Below are positions 1 through 6,316 of a DNA stretch of 6,325 nucleotides, piece after piece. Numbering within the stretch: the first letter of the stretch is position 1; every line of letters starts with the position of its first letter. The DNA is taken from contig RXOA01000035.1 of assembly GCA_003979035.1 (NCBI GenBank), positions 1 to 6,325 of the forward strand, given 5' to 3'. The translations under genes were made by a program, and so were the position numbers. This stretch comes from Candidatus Bipolaricaulota bacterium (lineage in GTDB: Bacteria; Bipolaricaulota; Bipolaricaulia; UBA7950; UBA9294). A model generated the notes under the pieces. The model worked only from the letters and a program-made list of their open reading frames with translations, was not told the origin of the DNA and searched no databases.

Positions 1-251
1 AACGAGAACGGCGTGGTGATCACTTCATCGCCGGGTCCGATTCCCAATCCGCGGACGACCAGGTGAAGCGCGCTGGTGCCGCTGTTCACGGCCACGGCGT
101 ATTTCACGCCCGCGTGGTCGGCCAGCGCTTGCTCGAACGCCTTCGTCCGCGGCCCAAGCGCAAGGCGGCCGGAACGCAACACCGCTTCCACCGCCGCGAG
201 ATCCGACTCGCGGATGTCGGGCATGGCCAACGGAATCTCAGGGTATTTCAT
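1..251 (-). CDS. DegT/DnrJ/EryC1-family sugar aminotransferase, N-terminal part (cut by window edge)
   Basis: Only the first 83 codons are present; the gene runs off the left edge. The fragment begins MKYPEIPLAMPDIRESDLAA and has the hallmarks of PLP-dependent aminotransferases acting on keto-sugar nucleotides: the conserved SGRLALGPRTKAFE segment (27-40), the phosphate-binding loop AVNSGTSALHL (54-64) and GDEVITTPFS (74-83). The catalytic lysine lies beyond the window. The ATG at 249-251 has AAGGGA upstream and places the conserved first block at the usual distance from the N-terminus. The enzyme would place an amino group on a keto sugar using glutamate as donor, which would give the amine that the formyltransferase, or the ATP-grasp ligase, could acylate. 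The reading frame is absent from simple ORF lists because it is open at the edge. The family is firm, the sugar unknown. Confidence 0.92.
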   Translation of the reverse strand, partial: MKYPEIPLAMPDIRESDLAAVEAVLRSGRLALGPRTKAFEQALADHAGVKYAVAVNSGTSALHLVVRGLGIGPGDEVITTPFS

Positions 252-367
252 CGCATCCCTTCGTCGACACACAAGCTTCCAGGCACTTCGCCCCGTACGG
301 AAACACTCAATAGAACTCGATCACAGTCACATTTTACTGCATCCCGTTCGACCAAGACGCTCGATCT
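252..367 (-). other. 116-base gap before the aminotransferase
   Basis: This stretch is noticeably less GC-rich than the coding DNA around it. It contains no convincing terminator hairpin with a T-tract. A single -10-like TAAAAT (331-336, minus strand) has no acceptable -35 partner. CTCGATC occurs twice (316-322 and 360-366), which may be chance. AAGGGA (256-261) serves as the ribosome site for the aminotransferase. The larger spacing than elsewhere leaves open a separate promoter for the next gene. Confidence 0.4.
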
Positions 368-1303
368 CTACATCAACCTTTTTTGGGCAACATAAGAGAT
401 ATACTCTTCGATCCCCTCCCGCAAGGAAAACCCCGGTGTCCACCCGAGTTCGCGCCGGATCTTCTCTACGTTCAGTTCGAGATGGCGGTGGGCCCCATCC
501 GGATGTGCCGAATCGCGACGGATTACAGCCGGTGGAAGACCATACGCCTGTGCAAGCTCTGCGACCTGCTGATAGAACTCATTGATGGAGTGGCTTCTCC
601 CCCCACCCACGTTGTAGATGATCTTGTCTGTAGGCAGGGGGCGAAGTGCAGCACTAGAGACTGCACGAACCGCATCGCGGACATGCAGGAGATCGAAACG
701 CTGTTCCCCTGTCCCGTACACCACCAAGGGCTCTCCCCGTCCAACGGCCTGCGCAACCCGTCCCGGAAGCTCGCTCCACCGCACGCCGGGGGCGACACCA
801 TACAAACGCGCAAGCCGAAGGACCACGGACTCCAGGCCTTCCGTTCCAAGGACCAACTCCTCGGCGTCCCGTTTGCTGATCGCGTAAGGCGTCACCGGAC
901 ACACAGGCGAACTTTCGGACCAGGGGGCGCCTTCTGTCCCGTAAACCGCTTGCGTGGAGACGAAGACAAACCGTGCGCATCCTGCGTCTCGCCCCCATTC
1001 AAGGAGCCGTCTTGTGCCTTCGACGTTCGTGTCGACAAGCGTGTCCGGATGGGTGCAGGCGGGAGCGCGCACCGCCGCCGCATGAACAATGACGTCCACG
1101 TGACCCTGAACCGGTGAGGGATCCTGCAAATCGCTTTGCTGCAGGCTCAGCTTCTCCGCGCGATGAGCGAACCTGTCTTCCAGAGCGGCAAGCCGCTCCC
1201 GATCTCTGCCGCACGCGGTCACACGAATCGACTCGAACCGCAACAACTCCGCAAGAACTTCCGCACCGAGAAACCCGGTTGCGCCGGTGAGGACGATCTT
1301 CAT
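368..1303 (-). CDS. SDR sugar-nucleotide epimerase/reductase
   Basis: This is a complete extended SDR of 311 residues acting on a nucleotide-linked sugar. It shows the TGATGFLG loop (6-13), VIVHAAA (71-77), Ser116-Thr117 in VSTQAVYG, the catalytic Tyr140-X3-Lys144 in YAISK, RLARLYG (163-169), and a substrate region with YGTGEQRFDLLHVRD (196-210) and YNVGGG (230-235). After the second strand it has Cys-Gly-Arg-Asp-Arg (31-35) instead of an acidic residue, which in this family often goes with NADP use. That makes a 4-keto-sugar reductase as likely as an epimerase. The ATG start shares ATGA with the stop of the ATP-grasp gene, so translation is probably coupled; the Shine-Dalgarno sequence is only a weak GGAAG. 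The family is sure; the reaction is open. Confidence 0.93.
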   Translation of the reverse strand: MKIVLTGATGFLGAEVLAELLRFESIRVTACGRDRERLAALEDRFAHRAEKLSLQQSDLQDPSPVQGHVDVIVHAAAVRAPACTHPDTLVDTNVEGTRRLLEWGRDAGCARFVFVSTQAVYGTEGAPWSESSPVCPVTPYAISKRDAEELVLGTEGLESVVLRLARLYGVAPGVRWSELPGRVAQAVGRGEPLVVYGTGEQRFDLLHVRDAVRAVSSAALRPLPTDKIIYNVGGGRSHSINEFYQQVAELAQAYGLPPAVIRRDSAHPDGAHRHLELNVEKIRRELGWTPGFSLREGIEEYISYVAQKRLM

Positions 1304-2424
1304 GGGCCCATCACTTCCAAGCGGTCGCGTGCAATGAGCATCTCGTCCACGTATCGGGCCGCAACTCGGTCTGTGGGTTGGGAGAGCCTCTTGCGCACGC
1401 TGTCCGCAGATTCGGAAAGGAAGATGCGCCGTATCACGGCATCCACGGCATTGAACCCCATCGCTGCGCGGACACCCGTGATCCCCGTGAAGCGAGGGTT
1501 GATCTCGAACACTCTCGGCCCCTCGGACGTGAGCCGCGCCTGGAAGTTGCAGGGGCCAATCAGGCCTTGGTCGCGAAGAGCGGATCCCATCTTCTCGACA
1601 ACGGATTCGACGTCCGGGAGCGACGTCGGATCTACGAACAGCGGCACGCCGCCTTGCAGCCTGTTGACGCTGGCAAAGGCGCCCAGATACTCACCCAAAT
1701 GATCGTGGACCACCTGAATCGAGATTTCCTCTTCCTGACGAAGCCTGCCGCCCGGACAGACGGTTTCTTCGTTCAGCCCGCTCTTCGAACGGGTCCAGGA
1801 CTCCGGGAAGGCCGCTTCCTGGGCGATATATCCCGGCCGAGCGAGATGGGGCCCAAGCTCCTTCGGGCCAAACACCACCGCGACGCCGCGTGATGCGGAT
1901 CCATCAGCTGGTTTCACGACCAGCGGATAGCCGACCTCGTCTGCAAGGCGGACCGCATCGGAAATGGGAACCGTGTGCACAAAGGGAAACCCCCGTTCGC
2001 GGAAGAATTCCGAGCAACGCTGCTTGTCGCGGCAGATTCCAACGGTCTCAGGGCTCCCTACCATGACCTTGATCCCGGCCTCTTCGATGCCGGAACGGGC
2101 TCTCGCCAATACGGATAGCTCGGGATCGGACCCGGGGATCAGTACAGAGACGTGCTCCTTGACCAAGATGTCGACAAGGCGGTCGACATAGCCAGGATCC
2201 GAGCACAGCGGCAGACGATAGCCGACATCTGCCTGATAGAGTCCCGCTCCCCGAGCATTCATGTCGAAGCCGACAACCCGCTGCACCAGCGTCGAGCGCC
2301 GCAAAGCTCGCAGAATCGCCTGTCCCACACCGCCACCGACTCCGGTCACGGCGACGCACAGCAAGGTGTCGGCATCCGCACGGTGCACAGCTCGGTCCGT
2401 GTCCTGCGGCTCGGGATACTGCAC
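1300..2424 (-). CDS. ATP-grasp ligase, CarB/PylC-like, substrate unknown
   Basis: This 374-residue protein is an ATP-grasp enzyme, which activates a carboxylate as an acyl phosphate and joins it to an amine or similar nucleophile. After about 20 weakly structured residues comes a pre-ATP-grasp Rossmann-like domain with AVTGVGGGVGQAIL (about 25-38) and LIPGSDPELSVLA (95-107). The ATP-grasp core follows with DKQ (133-135), Lys171 in VVKPADG, the flexible loop GSASRGV (175-181), GPCNFQ (290-295) and the metal-binding Glu307 and Asn309 in FEINPRFTG. All expected ATP and metal residues are present, so it should be active. Between the YIAQE strand and the EEISIQV strand lies an apparent insertion of about 25 residues (205-230) with a Cys-Pro-Gly-Gly turn. 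The gene begins two to five bases after the formyltransferase stop and ends in a 4-base ATGA overlap with the next SDR. Linking an amino acid or other acid to an amino sugar is a plausible but unproven role. Confidence 0.88.
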   Translation of the reverse strand: MQYPEPQDTDRAVHRADADTLLCVAVTGVGGGVGQAILRALRRSTLVQRVVGFDMNARGAGLYQADVGYRLPLCSDPGYVDRLVDILVKEHVSVLIPGSDPELSVLARARSGIEEAGIKVMVGSPETVGICRDKQRCSEFFRERGFPFVHTVPISDAVRLADEVGYPLVVKPADGSASRGVAVVFGPKELGPHLARPGYIAQEAAFPESWTRSKSGLNEETVCPGGRLRQEEEISIQVVHDHLGEYLGAFASVNRLQGGVPLFVDPTSLPDVESVVEKMGSALRDQGLIGPCNFQARLTSEGPRVFEINPRFTGITGVRAAMGFNAVDAVIRRIFLSESADSVRKRLSQPTDRVAARYVDEMLIARDRLEVMGP

Positions 2425-2429
2425 CAACG

Positions 2430-3410
2430 TTACCTCCCGCCCCTTCCGCCCGTCGGCACGGGCCGAAATCGAACGCCCAATGGAATGAGCTCCGAAGCGG
2501 CTCCTTCTTCAGATCCGATACGGACGCGCCGGATGGCCAGGTAGCCGTCAGATGTCGACACGTGGATTTCTCCGTCTCTTCCCTTCGCGAATACAAGCCC
2601 CCCGACCGGGGTGATTCGGGGACGATTCTCCGGCCCGCGCGATGCCAAAAATACGACCTTCCGGTGTCCCCAGTACGCGTACGCGCACGGATAGGGATCA
2701 GCAAGCGCACGGATCTTGCGGTGGATGTCCAGTGCTCGCTCGGACGCCCAATCGACGAGCCCGTCCTCGGGGGTGCGTCGCGGAAAGTAACTTCCGTCCG
2801 CCGGATCTTGGCGCACTGGGTTCGACGTTCCTTGTGCCAGCTGCTCGACAGCGTCGAGGACGGCCGCGGGAAAGACCGGCAGCGCCCGGAGAAGAACATC
2901 AATCGCGCGGTCGTTTTCGTGAATCGGGACCCTCCTTTGCACAAGGATCGGTCCTGTGTCGATGCCGGCATCGATGAAGTGGACCGTGACAGCGGTGTGA
3001 TCCTCTCCGTTGATGATCGCCCAGTTGATCGGAGCGCGCCCCCGGTAGTGGGGAAGGGGCGCGAGGTGAGCGTTGATCAATCTCTCCGGGAATGCCTCAA
3101 GGAATGCTCTTCGGAAAATCGCGTGGTACGAAACGCAGATCAGAAGATCTGGACGGGCAGCCTGAAGGGTGTCGATGAATGCTCGATCATTGACGTCTTG
3201 CGGCTGGTGCACTGTGATGCCAAGATGGTCTGCGGCATCCTTCAGGGATTCGTACGCGCCAAACTCCGAAAAACGTTCGTACACGCTGGCTTCCCGCTGA
3301 TCGTAGGCGTCCGTTTCCGCGACAACGGCCGCCACCTCGTGCCCGTTTTCGAGCAGCGCCCGCAGTGTGAGACATGCCCACTTGTTGTGCCCGAGAAGGA
3401 TGATCCGCAC
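2430..3410 (-). CDS. ArnA/FMT-family sugar N-formyltransferase
   Basis: This 326-residue protein has the formyltransferase fold that uses N10-formyltetrahydrofolate to formylate an amine. The N-terminal Rossmann-like domain (1 to about 200) begins MRIILLGHN. It carries the catalytic triad Asn113, His115 and Asp151 (INAHLAPLP and AGIDTGPI), with a 38-residue Asn-to-Asp spacing as I recall it for methionyl-tRNA formyltransferase. A C-terminal FMT_C-like domain follows (about 205-315, SYFPRRTPEDGLVDW onward). The stretch YRGRAPINWAIINGE (122-136) is closer to my recollection of ArnA than to the tRNA enzyme, and the polysaccharide context points the same way, so I infer formylation of an amino-sugar nucleotide, perhaps the product of the DegT aminotransferase. 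The usual HXSLLP motif is HLAPLP here. The start is GTG, set by GGGGAGG. A true methionyl-tRNA formyltransferase is less likely but not excluded. Confidence 0.9.
   Translation of the reverse strand: MRIILLGHNKWACLTLRALLENGHEVAAVVAETDAYDQREASVYERFSEFGAYESLKDAADHLGITVHQPQDVNDRAFIDTLQAARPDLLICVSYHAIFRRAFLEAFPERLINAHLAPLPHYRGRAPINWAIINGEDHTAVTVHFIDAGIDTGPILVQRRVPIHENDRAIDVLLRALPVFPAAVLDAVEQLAQGTSNPVRQDPADGSYFPRRTPEDGLVDWASERALDIHRKIRALADPYPCAYAYWGHRKVVFLASRGPENRPRITPVGGLVFAKGRDGEIHVSTSDGYLAIRRVRIGSEEGAASELIPLGVRFRPVPTGGRGGR
2433..2438 (-). promoter_or_regulatory. Shine-Dalgarno site that decides the ATP-grasp start
   Basis: GGGAGG on the minus strand is followed at once by the TAA stop of the formyltransferase (2430-2432). 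The adjacent codons TTG (2425-2427) and GTG (2422-2424) are both in frame. The GTG is eight bases away, matching the spacing of the preceding gene, and the TTG only five, so GTG is preferred. Confidence 0.7.
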
Positions 3411-3415
3411 GCGCC

Positions 3416-4039
3416 CTACCTCCCCGTTTCGTCACCTGACAGAATTTCGTCGGTCTTCTCCAGATACAAGCCCTTCCCGGACAGAACGACCCGCGGCGTG
3501 GTGAGCAGCACTCTGAGATCGATCCAGAGGCTCTGATGCTCAACATACCAAACGTCCAATTCGATCTTCTCCGGCCACGTAAGGGCGTTTCGGCCATGGA
3601 TCAGCGCCCAGCCGGTAAGGCCCGGCTTCACCTCCAGCCTCCTGCGCTGGTGCGCCGTGTAGCGCTTCACTTGCCGCGCCACCGTGGGCCGAGGCCCGAC
3701 CAAGCTCATCTGCCCGGCAAGGACGTTGACCAACTGAAGCAACTCATCGAACCCCAATCGTCGAAGAATCCGTCCCAGTCGTGTGATACGCGGATCCGCC
3801 GCTGTCGTGAGAACCCCAAGCGCGTGGCTCTCCGCGTTCTCGACCATCGTGCGGAACTTCCACACGCGGAACGGCACACCGCTCTTGCCGATCCGTTCCT
3901 GACGGAAGAAGACCGATCCGCCGTCGTCCAGTTTGATCGCCGCAGCGATCAGCACGAATGGGATCAGCAGAAGCAGAAGCATGACGCTGGAGAAGACGAT
4001 ATCCATGCACCGTTTGATCGTCCTTTGTAGAGGCCTCAC
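3416..4039 (-). CDS. Small polyprenyl-phosphate sugar-1-phosphate transferase (PglC/WcaJ C-terminal type)
   Basis: This 207-residue protein is a monotopic bacterial sugar transferase. It moves a sugar-1-phosphate from a UDP-sugar to undecaprenyl phosphate, the first membrane step of glycan assembly. A basic N-terminus (MRPLQRTIKR) leads into one hydrophobic segment (about 14-36) with Pro27, expected to form the re-entrant membrane helix of the family. Then follow FFRQERIG (44-51), KFRTM (61-65), the catalytic Asp98-Glu99 pair in FDELLQ, MSLVGPRP (111-118) and KPGLTGWA (138-145). The length equals the minimal catalytic unit; the extra N-terminal membrane and CoA-binding-like regions of WbaP or WcaJ are absent, so this is the compact PglC class and not a truncation. 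The start is GTG with AAGGAGG. Its stop codon abuts the formyltransferase ribosome site. The sugar carried is not determinable; an N-acetylated or formylated amino sugar would suit the neighbours. Confidence 0.95.
   Translation of the reverse strand: MRPLQRTIKRCMDIVFSSVMLLLLLIPFVLIAAAIKLDDGGSVFFRQERIGKSGVPFRVWKFRTMVENAESHALGVLTTAADPRITRLGRILRRLGFDELLQLVNVLAGQMSLVGPRPTVARQVKRYTAHQRRRLEVKPGLTGWALIHGRNALTWPEKIELDVWYVEHQSLWIDLRVLLTTPRVVLSGKGLYLEKTDEILSGDETGR
3418..3425 (-). promoter_or_regulatory. Shine-Dalgarno site abutting the sugar transferase stop codon
   Basis: GGGGAGGT on the minus strand runs straight into the TAG stop (3416-3418) of the sugar transferase and lies about eight bases before the GTG start of the formyltransferase (3408-3410). 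A ribosome ending on one gene covers the binding site of the next, which suggests coupled translation. Confidence 0.75.
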
Positions 4040-4133
4040 CTGGCGTCCTCCTTCGCCGCTCTGCCTTGATGGAACGGATAGGTTCCCCTAGATCCTACGG
4101 CAACCCTTGCCGGCGTGCATTGTATCCGGTCGA
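4040..4133 (-). other. 94-base intergenic gap with two small inverted repeats
   Basis: This is the only sizeable gap between the GT4 and the second SDR. On the transcribed strand it holds a perfect 6-bp stem with a 3-base loop (CGGCAA/TTGCCG, 4098-4112) and a 5-bp stem with a 6-base loop (GGAAC/GTTCC, 4071-4086). Neither is followed by a run of T, so they do not look like intrinsic terminators. A poor sigma70-like pair (TTGCCG, 17 bases, TATCCG) also lies here. The gap may hold an RNA-processing, attenuation or weak internal promoter site, or nothing functional. Confidence 0.35.
4047..4053 (-). promoter_or_regulatory. Strong Shine-Dalgarno site for the sugar transferase
   Basis: AAGGAGG lies seven bases upstream of the GTG at 4037-4039. 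This decides the start: the next in-frame ATG, twelve codons in, would cut into the first part of the membrane segment. It is the best ribosome-binding match in the window, which fits a gene that has lost translational coupling to its upstream neighbour. Confidence 0.8.
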
Positions 4134-5096
4134 TCAAGCCCCGTCGGCGCCGTGGGCTTCCACCCAATCCAAGACAGTCAACACACCATCACGCAAAGCA
4201 ACGGAAGCGCTGCATCCAAGGTGCGCTCTGCTCTTGGTCGGGTCGAGCCGGCTCTCATACAACTCCCCATGACGCGCCGGGGCCATCGCCGGCGGAAGCT
4301 CAACCGAACGTGCTTGCGCCATCGTGGTGTAGAGCTCAAGAATCGACGTCGAACAACCGGTTGCCACATTGAACGCGAGGTCATCCACAGAGGCCGGGGC
4401 GGATTGAGGCGAACACACCCAGTCGATGGCGGCGGCGTGGGCGCGAACCACATCCGACACATGGGTAAAATCCCTGAGCTGGCCGCCATCTCCGAAAATG
4501 GTGCAGGTCTCTTGCCTTGCCAGCCGCCCGGAAAAAATGGCGACGACCCCCGCCTCCCCGCTCGGATCCTGGCGGGGACCGTAGACATTGCCGTACCGTA
4601 AGGCGCAGCCCGCGAGGCGTCCCGTCGCGACATAGGAGTAGAGATACTGCTCGGTCGCGATCTTCGCCGCGCCATAAGGAGAGAGCGGCGCCTTGGGCGC
4701 GGTCTCGGTTGCCGGAAGCGGGGTCTCGCCGTAGATCGCCCCGCCGGAGGAGGCAAGGATCACAGCACACGCGTTGGCTCGCGCCGCCTCTTCGAGCACC
4801 ACCACGGCTCCGAGAAGGTTGATCTCCGCGTCGGCCCGTGGATCTTCGAGGGACACGCGTAGATCGGCCTGCGCCGCCTGGTGGCTGACGATCTGCGGCC
4901 GAAACGATGCGAAGATTCGCCGCACCCCGCCCTGATCGCGCACGTCAACCCGCTCAAACCGCGCCGCATCGGGGATATGCTCCCGTTTGCCGTGGGATAG
5001 ATCATCCACGATCAACACATCGTGTCCCTCGGCCAAACAGGCATCGGCGAGATGAGACCCGATGAACCCGGCCCCTCCCGTGATCACGATCCGCAT
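4134..5096 (-). CDS. GalE-like NAD-dependent sugar-nucleotide epimerase (extended SDR)
   Basis: This is an extended short-chain dehydrogenase/reductase of 320 residues, most like UDP-glucose/UDP-GlcNAc 4-epimerases, and would supply an epimerised nucleotide sugar to the cluster. Visible motifs are the TGGAGFIG nucleotide loop (6-13), the acidic end of the second strand at Asp31-Asp32 (favouring NAD over NADP), SHQAAQ (71-76), Ser116-Ser117 in the ASSGGAIYG strand, the catalytic Tyr141-X3-Lys145, and RYGNVYGPRQDP (about 167-178). I chose the ATG at 5094-5096 because it begins directly with the first beta strand (MRIVITGG) and has the weak purine stretch AAGGGATGG upstream. An in-frame ATG at 5118-5120 would add eight residues but has no Shine-Dalgarno sequence. 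The gene overlaps the end of the GT4 gene by 13 bases. UDP-glucose 4-epimerase, UDP-GlcNAc 4-epimerase or a related uronate epimerase are all possible. The family is sure, the substrate is not. Confidence 0.93.
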   Translation of the reverse strand: MRIVITGGAGFIGSHLADACLAEGHDVLIVDDLSHGKREHIPDAARFERVDVRDQGGVRRIFASFRPQIVSHQAAQADLRVSLEDPRADAEINLLGAVVVLEEAARANACAVILASSGGAIYGETPLPATETAPKAPLSPYGAAKIATEQYLYSYVATGRLAGCALRYGNVYGPRQDPSGEAGVVAIFSGRLARQETCTIFGDGGQLRDFTHVSDVVRAHAAAIDWVCSPQSAPASVDDLAFNVATGCSTSILELYTTMAQARSVELPPAMAPARHGELYESRLDPTKSRAHLGCSASVALRDGVLTVLDWVEAHGADGA

Positions 5097-6316
5097 CGTC
5101 TCACCATCCCTTGCGTCCATTCAGCGTACCACGCGACATGGCGGGCGATCACGTCGCGTTCATCGAACGCTTGTTCCACACGCCGCCGCCCTGCCGCCCC
5201 CATCCATCGTGCGCGCTCCGGATGATCGAGAAGCTCCCGAATTGCCTGCGAGAGGGCTTGCACGTCGCCGGGCGGCACAAGCCGTCCCGTTTCGCTGTCA
5301 ACGACTTCCTCCCGGCATCCGCGAATATCGGTCGCCACCACGGGAACACCGCACGCCATCGCCTCCAGGATGCTTCGCGGCATCCCTTCGCGGTACGAAG
5401 GAAGCACGAACACATCCAGCAGCGGCAACAGCTCGGGCACATCGTCTCGCACACCAAGAAATCGGATGCTGTCGCCGAGGTTCTCCCGCGCAATCAGATC
5501 GCGGGCGATCCTCGGCGTCTCGCGATCGCGACCCGTCCGGTCCTCGCCCCCGACTACGACAAGATGGGCCTGGGGATGTTCCGATGTCACGTGCTTCATC
5601 GCCTGGATGAGGTCGAGCAGTCCCTTCTCCCGCACAAGACGCCCCACAAATCCGATGATCTTTGCACCGCCGCCCGCCTCAAGGTTCGCAACACCCAACG
5701 CCGACCACCGGCGCAGCCGCTCATCCGCGATCGCGTCATGGGGTTCAAACCGGTCCGTGTCCACACCCACGCTGTGGAGATCAACAACGTCTTCCGGCCT
5801 CGCAATCCGTTCCCGAACCGCCGTCCCGGCATCTTCGCCGCTCACGCACAGAAGCTTCGACGTGCAGCGCCGCCCGAGAAAGCGCTCGGCAGCGACAAGA
5901 ATGCAGCGCTTCCAGCGGGCCATCCGCTCGTGAAAGTAGAACCCGTGCACGGTATACAGGATCAGCGGCACGCCGCTCAGCTTCGCGGCGACCCGACCCA
6001 GCGCGGACGCCACCGGCGTGTGCACATGGACAATGTCGAACCGCTCTTCCCTCATCAACCGACGAAGCGCCAACAGCGAGCGCAACAGCCGGATCGGAGC
6101 GAGCGACCGGGGAATCCCCACGCGATGCACGGGGAATCCCGCGTCCTCAAGCGGACGCCCGCCGGGAGAGCAGGCGAAGTGAATTTCGTAACCGTCCTTC
6201 TGAAGAGCGTCTGCAAGGGGGACAACAAACCGCTCCAACGTGTCGGCGATCGCCGCCAATTGGAGCACCTTGCAGCCGCGCGCCACCCTTTCGTGACTGG
6301 AAACGCGTTCGTTCAC
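5084..6316 (-). CDS. Glycosyltransferase family 4 (GT-B fold), polysaccharide assembly
   Basis: This 410-residue protein is a complete retaining GT4-type glycosyltransferase, expected to move a sugar from a nucleotide donor onto a growing lipid-linked glycan at the cytoplasmic face of the membrane. The N-terminal acceptor domain has a pattern common in capsule/PglA-like enzymes: a VLQL strand, the ACSPGG segment (about 48-53), the IVHVHTP strand (95-101) and YTVHGFYFHE (121-130). The C-terminal donor domain has GRLVREKG (225-232, with Arg226 and Lys231 as the likely phosphate contacts) and the EX7E motif, Glu310 to Glu318, in EGMPRSILE. Length is normal for the family. The start is GTG with GAGGA a few bases upstream, right at the window edge. 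The gene end overlaps the following epimerase, so the two are probably translated together. Donor and acceptor sugars cannot be read from the sequence. The family is secure. Confidence 0.95.
   Translation of the reverse strand: MNERVSSHERVARGCKVLQLAAIADTLERFVVPLADALQKDGYEIHFACSPGGRPLEDAGFPVHRVGIPRSLAPIRLLRSLLALRRLMREERFDIVHVHTPVASALGRVAAKLSGVPLILYTVHGFYFHERMARWKRCILVAAERFLGRRCTSKLLCVSGEDAGTAVRERIARPEDVVDLHSVGVDTDRFEPHDAIADERLRRWSALGVANLEAGGGAKIIGFVGRLVREKGLLDLIQAMKHVTSEHPQAHLVVVGGEDRTGRDRETPRIARDLIARENLGDSIRFLGVRDDVPELLPLLDVFVLPSYREGMPRSILEAMACGVPVVATDIRGCREEVVDSETGRLVPPGDVQALSQAIRELLDHPERARWMGAAGRRRVEQAFDERDVIARHVAWYAEWTQGMVRRCGS

Noticed and set aside
331..336. TAAAAT as a -10 promoter element for the aminotransferase
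   Set aside because: No -35 hexamer at 16-18 bases; the closest, TTGGTC, is only 13 bases away. It is too weak to call.
316..366. CTCGATC direct repeat in the gap before the aminotransferase
   Set aside because: Two copies of a 7-base word 44 bases apart are not enough to support an operator or repeat element.
383..1117. Plus-strand open frame of 244 codons
   Set aside because: It is antisense to the second SDR and its translation has no family features; it is a shadow of the real gene.
2048..2971. Minus-strand open frame of 307 codons in another frame
   Set aside because: It overlaps both the formyltransferase and the ATP-grasp gene and has an Arg/Ser-rich translation without motifs, typical of an off-frame reading.
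2562..3536. Plus-strand open frame of 324 codons
   Set aside because: It lies antisense to the formyltransferase and sugar transferase, whose motifs are complete. Its own translation shows no recognisable domain, and long antisense frames are common in GC-rich DNA.
4098..4112. Intrinsic terminator after the GalE-like gene
   Set aside because: The stem is only 6 bp and no run of T follows it on the transcribed strand.
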